Assembly (NCBI RefSeq): GCF_000313135.1
Contig: NW_004457592.1
Location: 295,171-359,170 of the forward strand
Reading direction: 5' to 3'
From: Acanthamoeba castellanii str. Neff
Lineage: Eukaryota; Discosea; Longamoebia; Acanthamoebidae
Length of the DNA stretch: 64,000 nt
This document shows, one piece after another, positions 21,003-32,012 of this stretch. The translations under genes were made by a program, and so were the position numbers. Position 1 is the first letter of the stretch, and each line of letters begins with the position of its first letter. The notes under the pieces were generated by a model, which did not search any database, was not told where the DNA came from, and saw only the letters and a program-made list of their open reading frames with translations.

Positions 21003-23182
21003 TTATTCCTTTTGCGCCATGTCGGTGCTGTTGTTGTGAAAGGTCCACGAGACGGGCGGGAGGAGGTCGGGGCGTTCCTTGTAGAAGCTGGCCGTGCGCT
21101 GGTGGCCCAGACAGAAGTAGTACAGCAGCCGATCCAACGCGGCCTCATCCTCTCCGGCCGCCTGGCCCTCCTGTTCCTCGAACATGTGATCACCAACAGT
21201 TAACCAACCATCGGATTCTACACTCGGCAGACGACGTACGAAGGAATGTAGCAAAGAAGAGAGAGAAAGAGAAAGAGAATAGAGAATAGAGAGGCTTCAC
21301 GCACCGGTTGGTGCTTGCGCAGAACGGCGGCGTATTCGCGGCAGAGGTAGTACATGGCTTCGATGGAACTCAGGAAGCCCTCCCCGTTCGACTGGAATCG
21401 CCAGAAGAACGTCTTCCGCGCCTAGAGACAGACACACAAATAGGAGACGACGGCGTGAGTGGCCACACACGCAAACCGATCCTCCGTGGCGCGATGCTGG
21501 TGCGCACCTCGATCTTGACTTTGGTCAGGTTAGCCAGCTTGGGGTCGTTGAGGATCTGCGTGGAGCCCTCCCACGTGGCCTCGATAACCACCGCCCGCTC
21601 GATCCTCTTGCCCTTCTCCTTGAACGCCAGATATGCCTGCGCCCCAACAAATCGTTGGCCAACTATGCATAGAATGCTCTCAAGCGCGCGCGGAATGTAT
21701 GGCAGCAGCAGCCGCTCGTAAGGTTACCTCTTCGACGGACAGCGCGTCGGGCGAGGGGTAGAGCACGACGGTGGAGTCGGGGTCGAGATCGGGCATGCGT
21801 GACGAGAAGGAGGGCCGCGGCTGCGACGTTAAGGGGTCGGTCGCCGACGCGGCGTAGGCGGCCGGAGAGTAGGTGACGCGGAAGGGCTTGGAGTGGGAGG
21901 CCAGCGCGCGGTGGACCTCGACGTAGCGCGCCGACGAGAGGACGGCGGCGACGATCGACGTGCACCGGCGCAGCTTGAGCTTCGGGTGGATGATGATGTC
22001 GACCTTGAGCGGCAGCACAAGCGAGTGCGGCTCGAAGTCCTCGCGGCCCCACTTGACCAGGATCTCGGCGCGCTTAGCCTGCGCCTGGAGCTCGCGCTTT
22101 CGCGCCTCCCTTCGATCTTCGTTGTCGTTGGCGCCGCCGTCGCTTTCGCTCTTCTTCTTGAGCTCGTCCGCCTCGCTTTCGTTCTTCTCGACAGCCTCGA
22201 CAGCGACTTCGCTTTCGTGTTGGCGTTCGTCCTCCCCGAGGCCGTGCTCTCCGGCTTCGTCTTCGCTCTTCTCGTCGTCTTCTACTACTTCGTCTTCGCT
22301 CTTTTTGTCTTGTTCTTCCTCTTCATTCTTTTCCTGGTGGGACTGCTTGGCGTCGAGCGCCTCCTTGAGCACCACCAGCCGCTCGGCGGGTCGAATGCGT
22401 CGTGGCTTCTTCTTCATCTTCTTGTTATTGTTGTTCTTGCCGCCGTTCTTCTTGATCTGCTTCTTCTGCTTGCCGCCGTTGCTGTCGCCGACCTTCATCA
22501 CGACGACGGGCTCGAAGCAGTCCCAGCAGTAGAGCGGACGACGGTAGCCGCACCGCGGGCACACCTTGTTGTTGAAGGTGAAGTAGGCGGCGTAGGCCGA
22601 CTGCGGCAGGGCCTCGAGGGCGAACTTGTCGTAGGGCGACGCCGCCACGGCCGCCGGCACCGCGGCCGCCTGCAGGGCCGGCAGGTCCACCATCTGGTCC
22701 ACCCTCTCCTTCCATCGCACCAGGCACTGCTGCTGCGCCTCGCTGCGCAAATAAAAATAAAAGAATGATTAGATTACGAATAACAATAAAAATAAATAAC
22801 ACAGTTATTAATGCCAAATAAAAATATGATTAAAAATGGGAATAATAAAGGAATAAGAATTAACAGTGACGAATGCATCAAGCCTTCGGAAATACCTGAA
22901 AAGGGTACGGTGGAGGTAAGCGGCATCGATGGCCTTGGCGGTGTAGAGGGGGCTCCACTCGGCGCCTTTGTTGATCTTGGAGCTGATGATGGAGAGGGCC
23001 TGGAACACGTTCTCGCGCTCGCTCTTCTCCCTGAGAACCTTGTGGCCGTGCAATCGGAGAATGTTGTTCAATTTCTGAATTTCGCCCTCGTAGCGCTTCT
23101 CATTGTTGAAACACTTGGCATAGTTCGGCTTCCGGAGGATCTTGTGCGATGTTCCCGCCGAGATGAAGATGCGGCTCTCCAT
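21003..23182 (-). CDS. DTW-domain tRNA-uridine aminocarboxypropyltransferase, DTWD1-like
   Basis: Five exons: 23182-22896, 22742-21728, 21636-21508, 21421-21305, 21170-21003; 571 residues. The family transfers the 3-amino-3-carboxypropyl group of SAM to uridine in tRNA (acp3U; DTWD1 acts at position 20 in humans). Visible: the Cys motif CPRCGYRRPLYCWDC near residue 155, LPLKVDIIIHPKL, and the DTW core represented by VIEATWEGSTQILND. The core is followed by FWRFQSNGEGFLSSIEAMYYLCRE and the C-terminal LLYYFCLGHQ. The eponymous Asp is replaced by Ala with Glu just before it. Between the Cys motif and the catalytic core is a 150-residue Lys/Glu insert (KKNGGKNNNNKKMKKKP and acidic repeats) absent from ordinary DTWD1 proteins. 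The first exon encodes an extra helical N-terminal region. Confidence 0.82.
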
Positions 23183-23353
23183 CTTGTGTTCAAAGAAAAA
23201 TAAACGGAATAAATAAGTAAACAATATTAATCTGCCATTTATTGTCGACTGGAAGAAAGAGGGAAAAGCCGGACCTAAGAAATCATCTTCATCTCCATCG
23301 GCATCGAACAATCTTGCACAGTTCCGGGCGTGCAAAACACCTCGACAGAAGCT

Positions 23354-25704
23354 ATGCCGAAGCGAAAGGGAGGAGCTGGTAAACAACAGAGGGCGGCGGG
23401 ACAGAACGGAGGAGTGGCGGCGACGGGGGGCGAATGGAAGGAGGTAGAGAAGCTGGCCACCGAGGTGGCCCTCCATCCGGAGGCCTTCGTCGGCGGTGAT
23501 GAGGCCCTCTCGCATCGGCTCGCCCAGGCCACCAAGCATCTGTTCGATCTCAGTACGCGATTCTCATCTTTTCGAATTATCCTCTACACACATGATTTTT
23601 GAGAAACAATGATCAATAACGATTATGCAACAATTAAGGATGATTCACGCTACACCGTAATTTTCCTTGTTATTGTTGCTGCCGTGCCATTTGCTTTTGC
23701 TTTCATTTTCCCAATCGCGAGATTGCATTTTAATCGACCATTGATGGCGCACAGGCCGACGTTGGGAAAACACGTCCATGACACAGCACGGCGGTCCGCT
23801 CAGGGAGCTGACGCTGGACGGCTTCGACTCGGAGCAGGTGTGGGAGCAGCTGGCCCTCCACCACACTCCGCTCCTCCGCCATCTCCGCCGTCAGAGCTAC
23901 AACCTCGCCGCCGCCTCCGAAAAGCGGCCCCGCACCTTCTTCCCCTTCGTACGTCTCTGTGCTTGCGCGCGTGTGCGGTGGCGTGTGCGGTGGTGTGTGT
24001 CGTGCGGTGGTGTTGATGGCGTTGTGTGTGTATGTGGTCAGGTCGGGCGCGAGCCGGAGGTGGTCAAGGAACAGCACATGGAAGAGGAAGACGAGAGCGA
24101 AGACATGGAAGAGGAGGAGGAGGAAGAGAAGGCAATGGTCAATGGCGACGAAGGCGAAGCCGCCGACGATGATGAAGAGGAGGAGAGCCTCGAGAACGGG
24201 AGCCTCGATGCTGACGTCACCGGCGAGGAAGACGAGGATGAAGGCGACGACGTGGACGAAGAGGAGGATGACGTCGAAGAAAACGAAGACAAAGAAAGCA
24301 AGAACACGAAAGCGACGAAGCAGCAGCAGCAAACGGGGAAGAAGCAGAAGAAGCAGGTGAAGGACCGGTTCTTCAGCTTTGACGACATGGAGCGCTTCAT
24401 CGAGGAGGGCGAGCTCGCGGCCGAGAAGGAGCGGGACGAGGAGGACGGCATCGCGCGGAGCGACGACGACGACGACTTGGACGGCGGGCTCGCCGACGAT
24501 CTGGAGGACATCGAGGCCGAGGACGAGGAGGGCGCCCTCGATATGGAGTTGATGGGCGGCGACTTCGATGAAGATGAAGACGATGAAGACGACGACGGTG
24601 GTGGCGATGATGATGATGGTGACGAGAGCGCGCTGGGCGGCGGCATCAAGTACGATCAGTTCTTCGACGCGCCGGAGGGCAACAACAACAACAACAACAC
24701 CAACAAGAAGAGCAGCAACAAGAAGAAGGGGCTGGAGGAGAAGATCGCGGAGCTCGAGGACCAGATCGTGGGCGCGAAGCCGTGGCAGCTGCGGGGCGAG
24801 GTCGACAGCCGCAAGCGGCCCCTCAACTCGCTGCTCGAGGAACACGTCGAGTTCGAGACGGCCATCAAGCAGGCGCCGGTGATCACCGAGGAGGTCACGA
24901 TGGCGCTGGAGGACATCATCAAGCGACGCATCGTCGAGGGCTCGTTCGACGACGTCGTGCGGCGCGAGGAGGACGAGATCGACACGCGCAAGCCGCGGCC
25001 CGAGCTCGACTTTGCCAAGAGCCAGAAGTCGCTGGCCGAGCTCTACGAGGACGAGTACCTCAAGTCGGTCGACAAGGCCAACGCGGCCAACGAGAAGCCG
25101 CAGCTCGCCGCCGTGCTCGAGCAGAAGCGCTCCAAGGACCAGGAGGAGGTGCTCCGTCGGTTCGCCCACCTGGCCTACAAGCTCGACGCCCTCTCCAACT
25201 TCCACTTCACCCCGCGGCCCGTCGTGCCCGACCTGGCGGTCAAGGAGAACGTGGCCGCCATTCGCATGGAGGAGATCATCCCCATCGGCGTGAGCGACTC
25301 GTCGCTGCTCGCCCCGCAGGAGATCTTCGCCGTCGACAGGAAGACCAGCGCACTCCCCTCCAACGACTCGGCCTCCCAGAAGAAGCTCCGCCGCAAGAAG
25401 AGGAAACACACCGGCTCCAAGGTGCGTGTCGTGCGTGTGTGTGGTGTGTGTGTGTGTGCCGTGTGTTGTGTGTGCGATGGCTGATGATGTGTGCGGCGGG
25501 CGGCAGGTGAACAACGGCATGCCCAAGGGCAAGAACGTGAAGCGGGCGGAGAAGGTGGTGGGCGGGCCGATGACGTCGACGAAGCTCTTCAAGCAGCTCA
25601 CCCAGGAGAACCAGGCGGCCAAGGGCGGCAAGCTCCCCACCAAGGCCCCGCGCCAGCAGGACGCCCCCACGGGGGCCCGGAAGGACACCGGCTTCAAGCT
25701 CTAA
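23354..25704 (+). CDS. MPP10: U3 snoRNP protein MPP10
   Basis: Component of the small-subunit processome needed for the A0-A2 cleavages of pre-rRNA; acts in the nucleolus with IMP3 and IMP4 (known). Four exons: 23354-23552, 23755-23948, 24042-25421, 25507-25704; 656 residues. After an N-terminal helical part come two acidic regions (EEEDESEDMEEEEEEEK..., DEDDEDDDGGGDDDD) that flank the motif DRFFSFDDMERFIEEGE, and then GIKYDQFF. The conserved C-terminal half follows: KPWQLRGEVDSRKRPLNSLL, VITEEVTMALEDIIKRRI, KSLAELYEDEYLK, and LDALSNFHFTPRPVVPDL, ending in a basic tail. The order matches MPP10 throughout. It is divergent from the DTW gene on the other strand, about 170 nt apart, so they may share a promoter; both act on stable RNAs. 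Confidence 0.95.
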
Positions 25705-25911
25705 GACACACTCGCCTTCTTATCTGCTTTCCACTCCTTATCTGCTACGTGTGGCAGGCATTCTCTCATTTTTTACAATAAAACAAACAAACAAACAAAC
25801 AAAACAATACAATGATGGGGGCTGTTGATGAGGTGAAAATTGCACTGGCGGTGAGGGGTGAGGAAGGTTACGATCATGATCATCAACAGTACAGGCGAAA
25901 AGGAATTGGTC
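25705..25911. other. MPP10 3' region
   Basis: Contains AATAAA (about 25778) and an AAAC tandem tract (AAACAAACAAAC, about 25783-25804). No gene seen. Confidence 0.5.
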
Positions 25912-25986
25912 AGGGACGGGCAGGGATTGAACCCGCGCCTCAGCTTCATAAGAGCCGCATGCATGCTCCACTTACACCACCGCCCC
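25912..25986 (-). tRNA. tRNA, probable Ile (UAU anticodon)
   Basis: 75 nt fold as a cloverleaf: acceptor GGGGCGG/CCGTCCC, D stem GTGT/GCAT with an 11-nt loop, anticodon stem CGGCT/AGCTG with loop CTTATGA (anticodon TAT), T arm GCGGG-TTCAATC-CCTGC. G rather than A at position 37 is unusual for an Ile tRNA reading AUA, so the identity is less sure than the structure. It could be a tRNA pseudogene or a specialised isoacceptor. Confidence 0.6.
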
Positions 25987-26131
25987 CTCACGAAGGAGTT
26001 CACCCTTCAAACAGAGCTTCACACATGCACAAAAACACAATACGGCGCCTTCTTATCCGACAATGGCCTTGTCTACGTCTACTAGAGATATAATATATAT
26101 ATCTCATAGATAATGGCACACAATCTATATC

Positions 26132-29100
26132 ATGAGATGGCAAGTACTTGAGTTCCGCAGCTGGCTCCACCGTAGCGTGGGCTTTTTACTCATTCATATA
26201 AATATTCTTTTAATTATCAGGACTCGTGCGGAGCCGGAGCAGAACGCGCACAAAGCAGCACTTCTTGCCTGCTGGCCGCCACGCGATTTCGACATCGAAA
26301 ATCTGGCGCTACTCGCGGCATCTGATTGAAACCGCGGCCAACGCTGCACACAAGCTCATCAAGAAGAAGAAGAAACAGAAGGCGGACGGGGCGAACCCCG
26401 GCGTCAACCACATCAGCAGCATCAACACAGGCGACGTAGCACGTGGCGCATACCCCGCAGCCGCGGCAGAAGGAGAAGAGCAGCTGCAGGTCCTTCTACC
26501 ATCAGCTGACGAGATGCAGGCTCCACCTCACGATTTGGTTGCCACTCCTTCAACGCCGTTGATGCAGCGGCGCGCCACCAACGAAGGGTACCCCTCCCCC
26601 CAAACAAAGAACGAAATCAATAAATAATAAAAACGAAGAAAGAAAGAAGACGCAAGAATGAACCGTTATAGTGGGGGGGGGGATTTTATGTAACGTTACT
26701 TTCGCTACAAACCATTGTCTCCCCCTTTCCTCTCTATTTATTTATCTCTGGTCATTTTATTTTATTTATTTATTTATTGCAGGGGTCGGGCGGTGAGCTG
26801 GCGGCGGGTGCGGACGGACAATGTAGCGGCCACCGACAGCCTCTTGCGCGGGCGCCAGGGACTCGTGGCCGCAGCCGTGCCCCGACCCGGCGGCGATCAC
26901 AGCGTCATCATCCTCCTGTTTGGCGGCTTCAGCTTCGATAGTGGCGGTGGCCACCACCACCACGACCCCTCACCCGCCATCATCGCCTTCGATCCTCGTA
27001 CGAGCCCTGCATCATCACCACCATCGCATGAACTCTCATAACTGTATTGTGTGTTGTGTGTCGTGTGTGTCGTGTGTCGTGTGTGTTGCAATTGGTGAAT
27101 TGATCGGTTTTCAGTGCGGAATGGGTGGGAGAGTGTGGCGGAGGAGACGGCGGAGGAGGGCGAGGCGGAGTTGGAGTGCGGCCCGGGCCGACGGGCGCAC
27201 CACACGGTCTGCGCGACCAACGGCCTTCTGTACTTCTTCGGCGGCGTCTCCACGAGCGACGAAACCCGCCTGGCGCCCCACGAACTTGACATCTTCAACA
27301 CAGGTGTCTGTCGCGTGTCGCGTGCGTGTTGTATATATCTTTTCCAGTGCAAGTCCTAACCACCGCACACGCACGCACCGCACATGCGCGACAGAGACGA
27401 ACAAGTGGAGCAGGGAGCCGATGCAGGGCTATCCGCCCTCGGCCAGGAAGCACCACGCGGCAGAGGTGGTGGGCAACCAGATGTACGTCTTCGGCGGTGT
27501 CGACAGCGACGGCACGCTCTGTCCGCCGGACATGTACATCCTGGACCTCGGTACTCCCTTCCGACCGTCCATCGTCCCTCCCGCTCTATTAACACGCGTG
27601 CGTGTGTGCGTGTGTCGTGTTGTGTCGTGTCGTGTCGTGCGTGTGCGGTCGGTGTTGAATGACAACAGCGAGCAAGATGTGCATCATGGCGTTCGCCGAG
27701 GGGCCGGAGCCGGAGTCGCGGATGGGCCACACGTGCACCCTGGTGGGCCACAAGCTCTACATCATCGGCGGCAAGGGACACGACGGTCGCCACATCGAAT
27801 CCATTCACATTCTCGACACAGGTTCGCACACCGAGCGCGTGTCGTGTCGTGTCGTGTCGTGTGCGTTTCGTATGCGTTTCGTATGCGTGTCGTGTCGTGT
27901 CGTGTCGTGTGCGGAGTCTTAAGAGTTGGTGGGTGCGCGAGTGCAGCGGCGCTGGTCTGGGAAAAGGTGGAAGTGGGCCACACGCCCCTGCTGGCCTTCC
28001 ACTCGGCCGCGGCCGTCGACGACCACACCATCGCCGTCTTTGGCGGCGAGGCCCCTGACGGTCAGCCCCAGCCCGACCTCTACCTCCTCAACACCGGTAC
28101 CCTCCCTCTCGAAACTTTGTTTCGCTCTTGCTCACCCGCGCGCGTGTTGTGTCGTGTGCGGTGGTGCGTGCGGTGGTGCGTGTGCGGTGCGTGTCGTTGA
28201 CAAATCAAAGAGAAGCTGGAGTGGAGCGTGCCACGTGTGTCGGGGGTGCTGCCGTCGGGTCGCAGCCACCACGCGTGGGCGATGGCCAATGGCCGGCTCT
28301 ACCTCTTCGGCGGCGCGTCGACCGACTCTGGCGGAGCCGTCCCGCTTAACGATGTGTTCGCCCTAACGCCCCATGGTACGCACCGCTCTCTCCGTGCGTG
28401 TCGTGTCGTGCGTCGTGCGTCGTGCGTCGTGTCGTGCGTTGCAATTTTAATCATTGTCATGTTTGCGTCGTTATAGAAAATGAAGCCGAGCAGGGCTACA
28501 ATCTGGTGAGTGGAGAGCAGAGCCTGATCTACCTCTCGCCCACGGAGGAAATCGAGGATGAGGAAGAAGTGGTCGTGGATGAAGCCGAAGAGGAAGTGGA
28601 GGTCGTCGTCGCCGGCCGCGAGCGCAGATCGGCCGCGAACGGCAACAACAACTTTCAAGAGGAAGTGGAAGAGGAAGTGGTCGTCAAAGCCTCCACCGCC
28701 ACCACAACCACGACGACCGAGCGATGGCGCGAGCGGCAGCGAATTGAGGGCACCATGATCGAGGTCCGGTTCACTGAATTCCTCACCATTCATAGCATTC
28801 CAAAAAGCTGACGTGGCTTTCATGGCGCAGGTGCGGGTGATCAACACGAAGGCGCAGGAAGAGGAGGAGACGGTGGTGTCGACGTCGAATCGACCCAAGT
28901 CGCCCGAGGTCGTGCGACACAGCAGCAACCACCACCACCATCGGGACAAGAAGGCGAGCGGAGAGCGACGACGCGTGAGCAAGAAGGCGAGCGATCCCGA
29001 GCACCGCGGTGGCCAACACAAGAAGCACCAGAGCGGCGAGGAGCGATCGCCGCCGCGTCCGACGCTCAGTAGTAGTGGGTCGCCTCCGTCGGACCGCAAG

Positions 29101-31509
29101 CACGCCATCATCGAGCGGCTGGAGGAGAACCAACGCCAGTTTAGGTACCCGGCAAAGATTAGATCTAATCTGATCGAAATGTTAGTTCGTTTGTTTAGCT
29201 CCTATGTGAGGTGATCTTAACCCGAACGTGGCACGTTGTTGACGTCGCGCAGGTCGGACTTGTTGATCGACATTCGAAGCTCGGCTTCGGCCGGCCGGGC
29301 GGCCGAGATCGCCGCTCTCCAGCCGCCGCCTCAACCAGTTCAGAAGGCCGGCAAGAAGAACGACCGCGCTGGTATGAATTCCTGTCCTAGCAATGCACGC
29401 ACGCGCGCACACCACCATACACCACACACAGAACTCAAATCACGCGCGCGCAATCACGCGACAGGGGAGGAGAAGCCCCACCAGCCGGGGCGCAGGAAGT
29501 CGTTCGGCGCGCTGGTGAGCCGACTGAGCGATCTCCGGCCCCGCACCACGCGTCACACGCGCGCCGATTCGTCGGCTTCGTCCCCCATGCACGCGGTCGA
29601 CGACGAGGGCGGAAGCGGCAGCGGCGGAAGGAATCGGAGCAAGTCGCGGAGTCAAGAAGTTCTGCGCACCTCAGCGGCCACGCTCGATGATTTTTCCTCC
29701 GCACAGCTTGGCGAGGCGTCGTCATCGTCGATGTCTTCGTCTTCGTTCTCTTCGTCGTCGCCCGCCACGCCGACGAAGTCAGACGAGTCGCGAGAAAAGA
29801 GCGAAGAGAAGAAAAAGCGAAGAGCGAGATCGAAGAGCCAAGACATGAAGTCGCCCGCCAAGAAGAACAAGACGACGACCCCGACGACAAAGAAGAAGGC
29901 GCAACGTACCAAGTCATCGTCGTCGGTCAGCAGAGCGAAGCGCGCAAAGAGCGAAGAAAAGAGCGAAGGCTCCTCCAGGCGGGAGACTAAGAGCAGCGGC
30001 AGCAAGAAGGAGCGGAAGAAGGGCTCGTCGCCGACGTCGCTATCCAACAACAACGACAACAACAGCAAGAAGAAGGTGCCTTCGGCGCCATTCCCCTTTG
30101 CCTCGTCGACGTCGGCGCCCCAGCTCAGCAAAGGCCAGCGATCGCCGCGCGACGCGATGATGCTCGGCGTGCGGTTCCTCTCCGACACAAGCCACTCACT
30201 CTCCCGCTCGCGCTCCCTGATCGAGCCCGTCAGCACCCTCGACTCGCCGCCCCTCGACACAGAACCGCCCCTCCTCCAGGGCTGGCTCACCAAAAAAGGT
30301 ACGCCTCGCGCCTTTCGTTCTCGTTCTTCGTTTTCGTTTTCATTTTTTCTTCGCTTTCGTTCTTTGTTCTTCGTTCTTCAGCTGACTTGACGGGGGGGGG
30401 GACGTCAGACAACAAATCGGGCGAGTGGAAGATGCGGTGGTGTCGTCTGCTGTCCTGCCCCGCCGCCATCCAGTTCTACAAAGACGTAAGAACACACTAC
30501 GCACACTTTTTGCTCTTCATTCTTTTCATTCTTTGTTCTTTTTTTTGCATTCACTGCGCAGGAGACCACGCCTCTGGGCAGCATACCGCTGGTGGGGGCG
30601 CTGCTGCGTGTGAACAGGGTCGACGTGAAGAAGGGCCTGCGGTCCGATCTGGCCTGGAGCGTCGCCAGCCCCGGTACGCACACACGTGTGCGGTGTCTGT
30701 GCGCGCGGTGTTTTTGACGCGTGTCGTGTGTGTCGTGTGTCGTGTGTCGTGTGTGTTCCAAAACAGGCGAGCCGGAGAGCACGTTCGTGGCCAAGAGCGC
30801 GAAGCAGAAGCGCAAGTGGGTGGAGGCCATCCGGCAGGTGAGCGAGGCCGCGGAGGAGTGGAACGGCGACCGCGCCGCCGCCGCACAGTGCCTCGCGGTC
30901 GAGATCGCCGACATCGACCGCCAGATGGCCGAGCTGGCCCAGCTCAAGGCCCGCAAGGCCCACCACCACCGCCTCCTCTCCGACGACGACGATGGCGATC
31001 AGCACCCGGCCAACGCCAACGCCGATGGCGAGGGCGAAGAGGACACGTCATCCTCCTCTACCACAACGACGACGGGCAGCAGCAGCCTCGACCCGTTTGG
31101 CTTCGTCACCATGACCAGCCAGGACATACGCTTGGCCCTCGCCGCCGGTTCGTCCCCAAACCACTCGTGTGCTTGTGCGTGTGTGCGTGTGTGTGTGCGT
31201 GTGCGTGTGCGGGTGCGGGTGTTAAAATAAGGGGTTGCAGGGCGACAGCAGATGAAGAGGGAGGACGAGGCGCAGAAGAGCAGCGAGAGCATGGAGCGAG
31301 AGGAGACTCGGCGGCCAAGTTCGAAAGAGGAGGAGGAAGAAGAGGTGGTGGAGGGGAGCGAGGAGTGGAGCGAGGAGTGGAGGCGGTGCATGGATATGAG
31401 CGTGCGGGACCTCGTACGCGAGCTCATACGCTACCGGCGCCTGGCGGCCCAGCTGGCTGGTGGTGGCCACCCACCAGCCTCGCCACCGCAGCCGCCCAAG
31501 GGCTCCTGA
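26132..31509 (+). CDS. Kelch-repeat protein with C-terminal PH domain
   Basis: Sixteen exons chain in phase into one 1,275-residue protein: 26132-26171, 26221-26587, 26783-26997, 27115-27303, 27395-27550, 27669-27821, 27947-28096, 28211-28375, 28477-28763, 28831-29144, 29253-29371, 29465-30298, 30409-30485, 30562-30673, 30767-31147, 31241-31509. The N terminus is basic. Residues about 140-478 hold six kelch blades, each exon being roughly one blade in the same phase (IILLFGG, LYFFGGVS, MYVFGGVDSDG, LYIIGGKGHDG, IAVFGGEAPDG, LYLFGGAS). A 500-residue Ser/Lys/Glu/Arg-rich disordered linker follows, then a PH domain (about 985-1090: LLQGWLTKK, WKMRWCRLL, and the final helix KRKWVEAIRQV). The last part is acidic with a helical end (LVRELIRYRRLAAQL). 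Inferred role: a scaffold tethered to phosphoinositide membranes by PH with a propeller for partner binding, perhaps actin. Confidence 0.85.
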
Positions 31510-31757
31510 CCCGGAGAAGACCAGTGCTCGTCTCCTCCTGGCCTACAAAACCCCCTGTTGCACAAGAAAAAGTGTTTCTATCAGCTCTGTGTTTTGTGTC
31601 ACGTGTTGGTGCAGGTTCTGCAAGCATTGTGGGAGAAAGAAAAGGTTGATGTGCCTCATGATGATGCTGGGATGAGCTGGACGAGGAGGGAAGCCAAAAG
31701 GAGACAGAAGACCCTTAGACCCGAGGGAGAAAGGAAGGGAGGGATGAAGAGGTAAAA

Positions 31758-31876
31758 AGGATACGGCACGGTGGATTCCCGGGTGGTCGCCCACCCCAGT
31801 ACTAACACCGCCTGGCGCAGCTTAACTTCGCTGTTCGGATGGGAAGCGGTGCTTTCTGCGCAGTATGGCCGTATCC
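31758..31876 (-). rRNA. 5S rRNA, copy 1
   Basis: 119-nt 5S gene on the minus strand: terminal stem GGATACGGCC...GCCGTATCC, loop A/box A region TTCCCATCCGAACAGCGAAG and internal control region GCGCCAGGCGG. A T5 terminator (31753-31757 on the plus strand as AAAAA) follows the 3' end. It appears base-for-base identical to the copy at 48772. The remainder of 31510-32012 holds the kelch-PH 3' UTR and no supported gene. Confidence 0.95.
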
Positions 31877-32012
31877 GTCCGTCAACAGTGCCACGTGCGA
31901 CGGACGTTCGTGCGTTTTGGTTCTTTTGGCCGACGACTTGCCAGTGTCGCGACACGACACGACGTGTTGTAGTGCCAGTGTGCAGGGAAGAAAGTTTGTC
32001 GTGTGATGACGT

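Noticed and set aside
23730..25697. A 655-codon open frame on the minus strand
   Set aside because: It is the antisense of MPP10; its Leu/Val repeats mirror the acidic Asp/Glu tracts, and there is no sensible protein.
28800..29250. Split of the kelch and PH parts into two genes
   Set aside because: Every junction between 28.4 and 30.8 kb keeps phase, and there is no stop, poly(A) signal or promoter-like gap between them.
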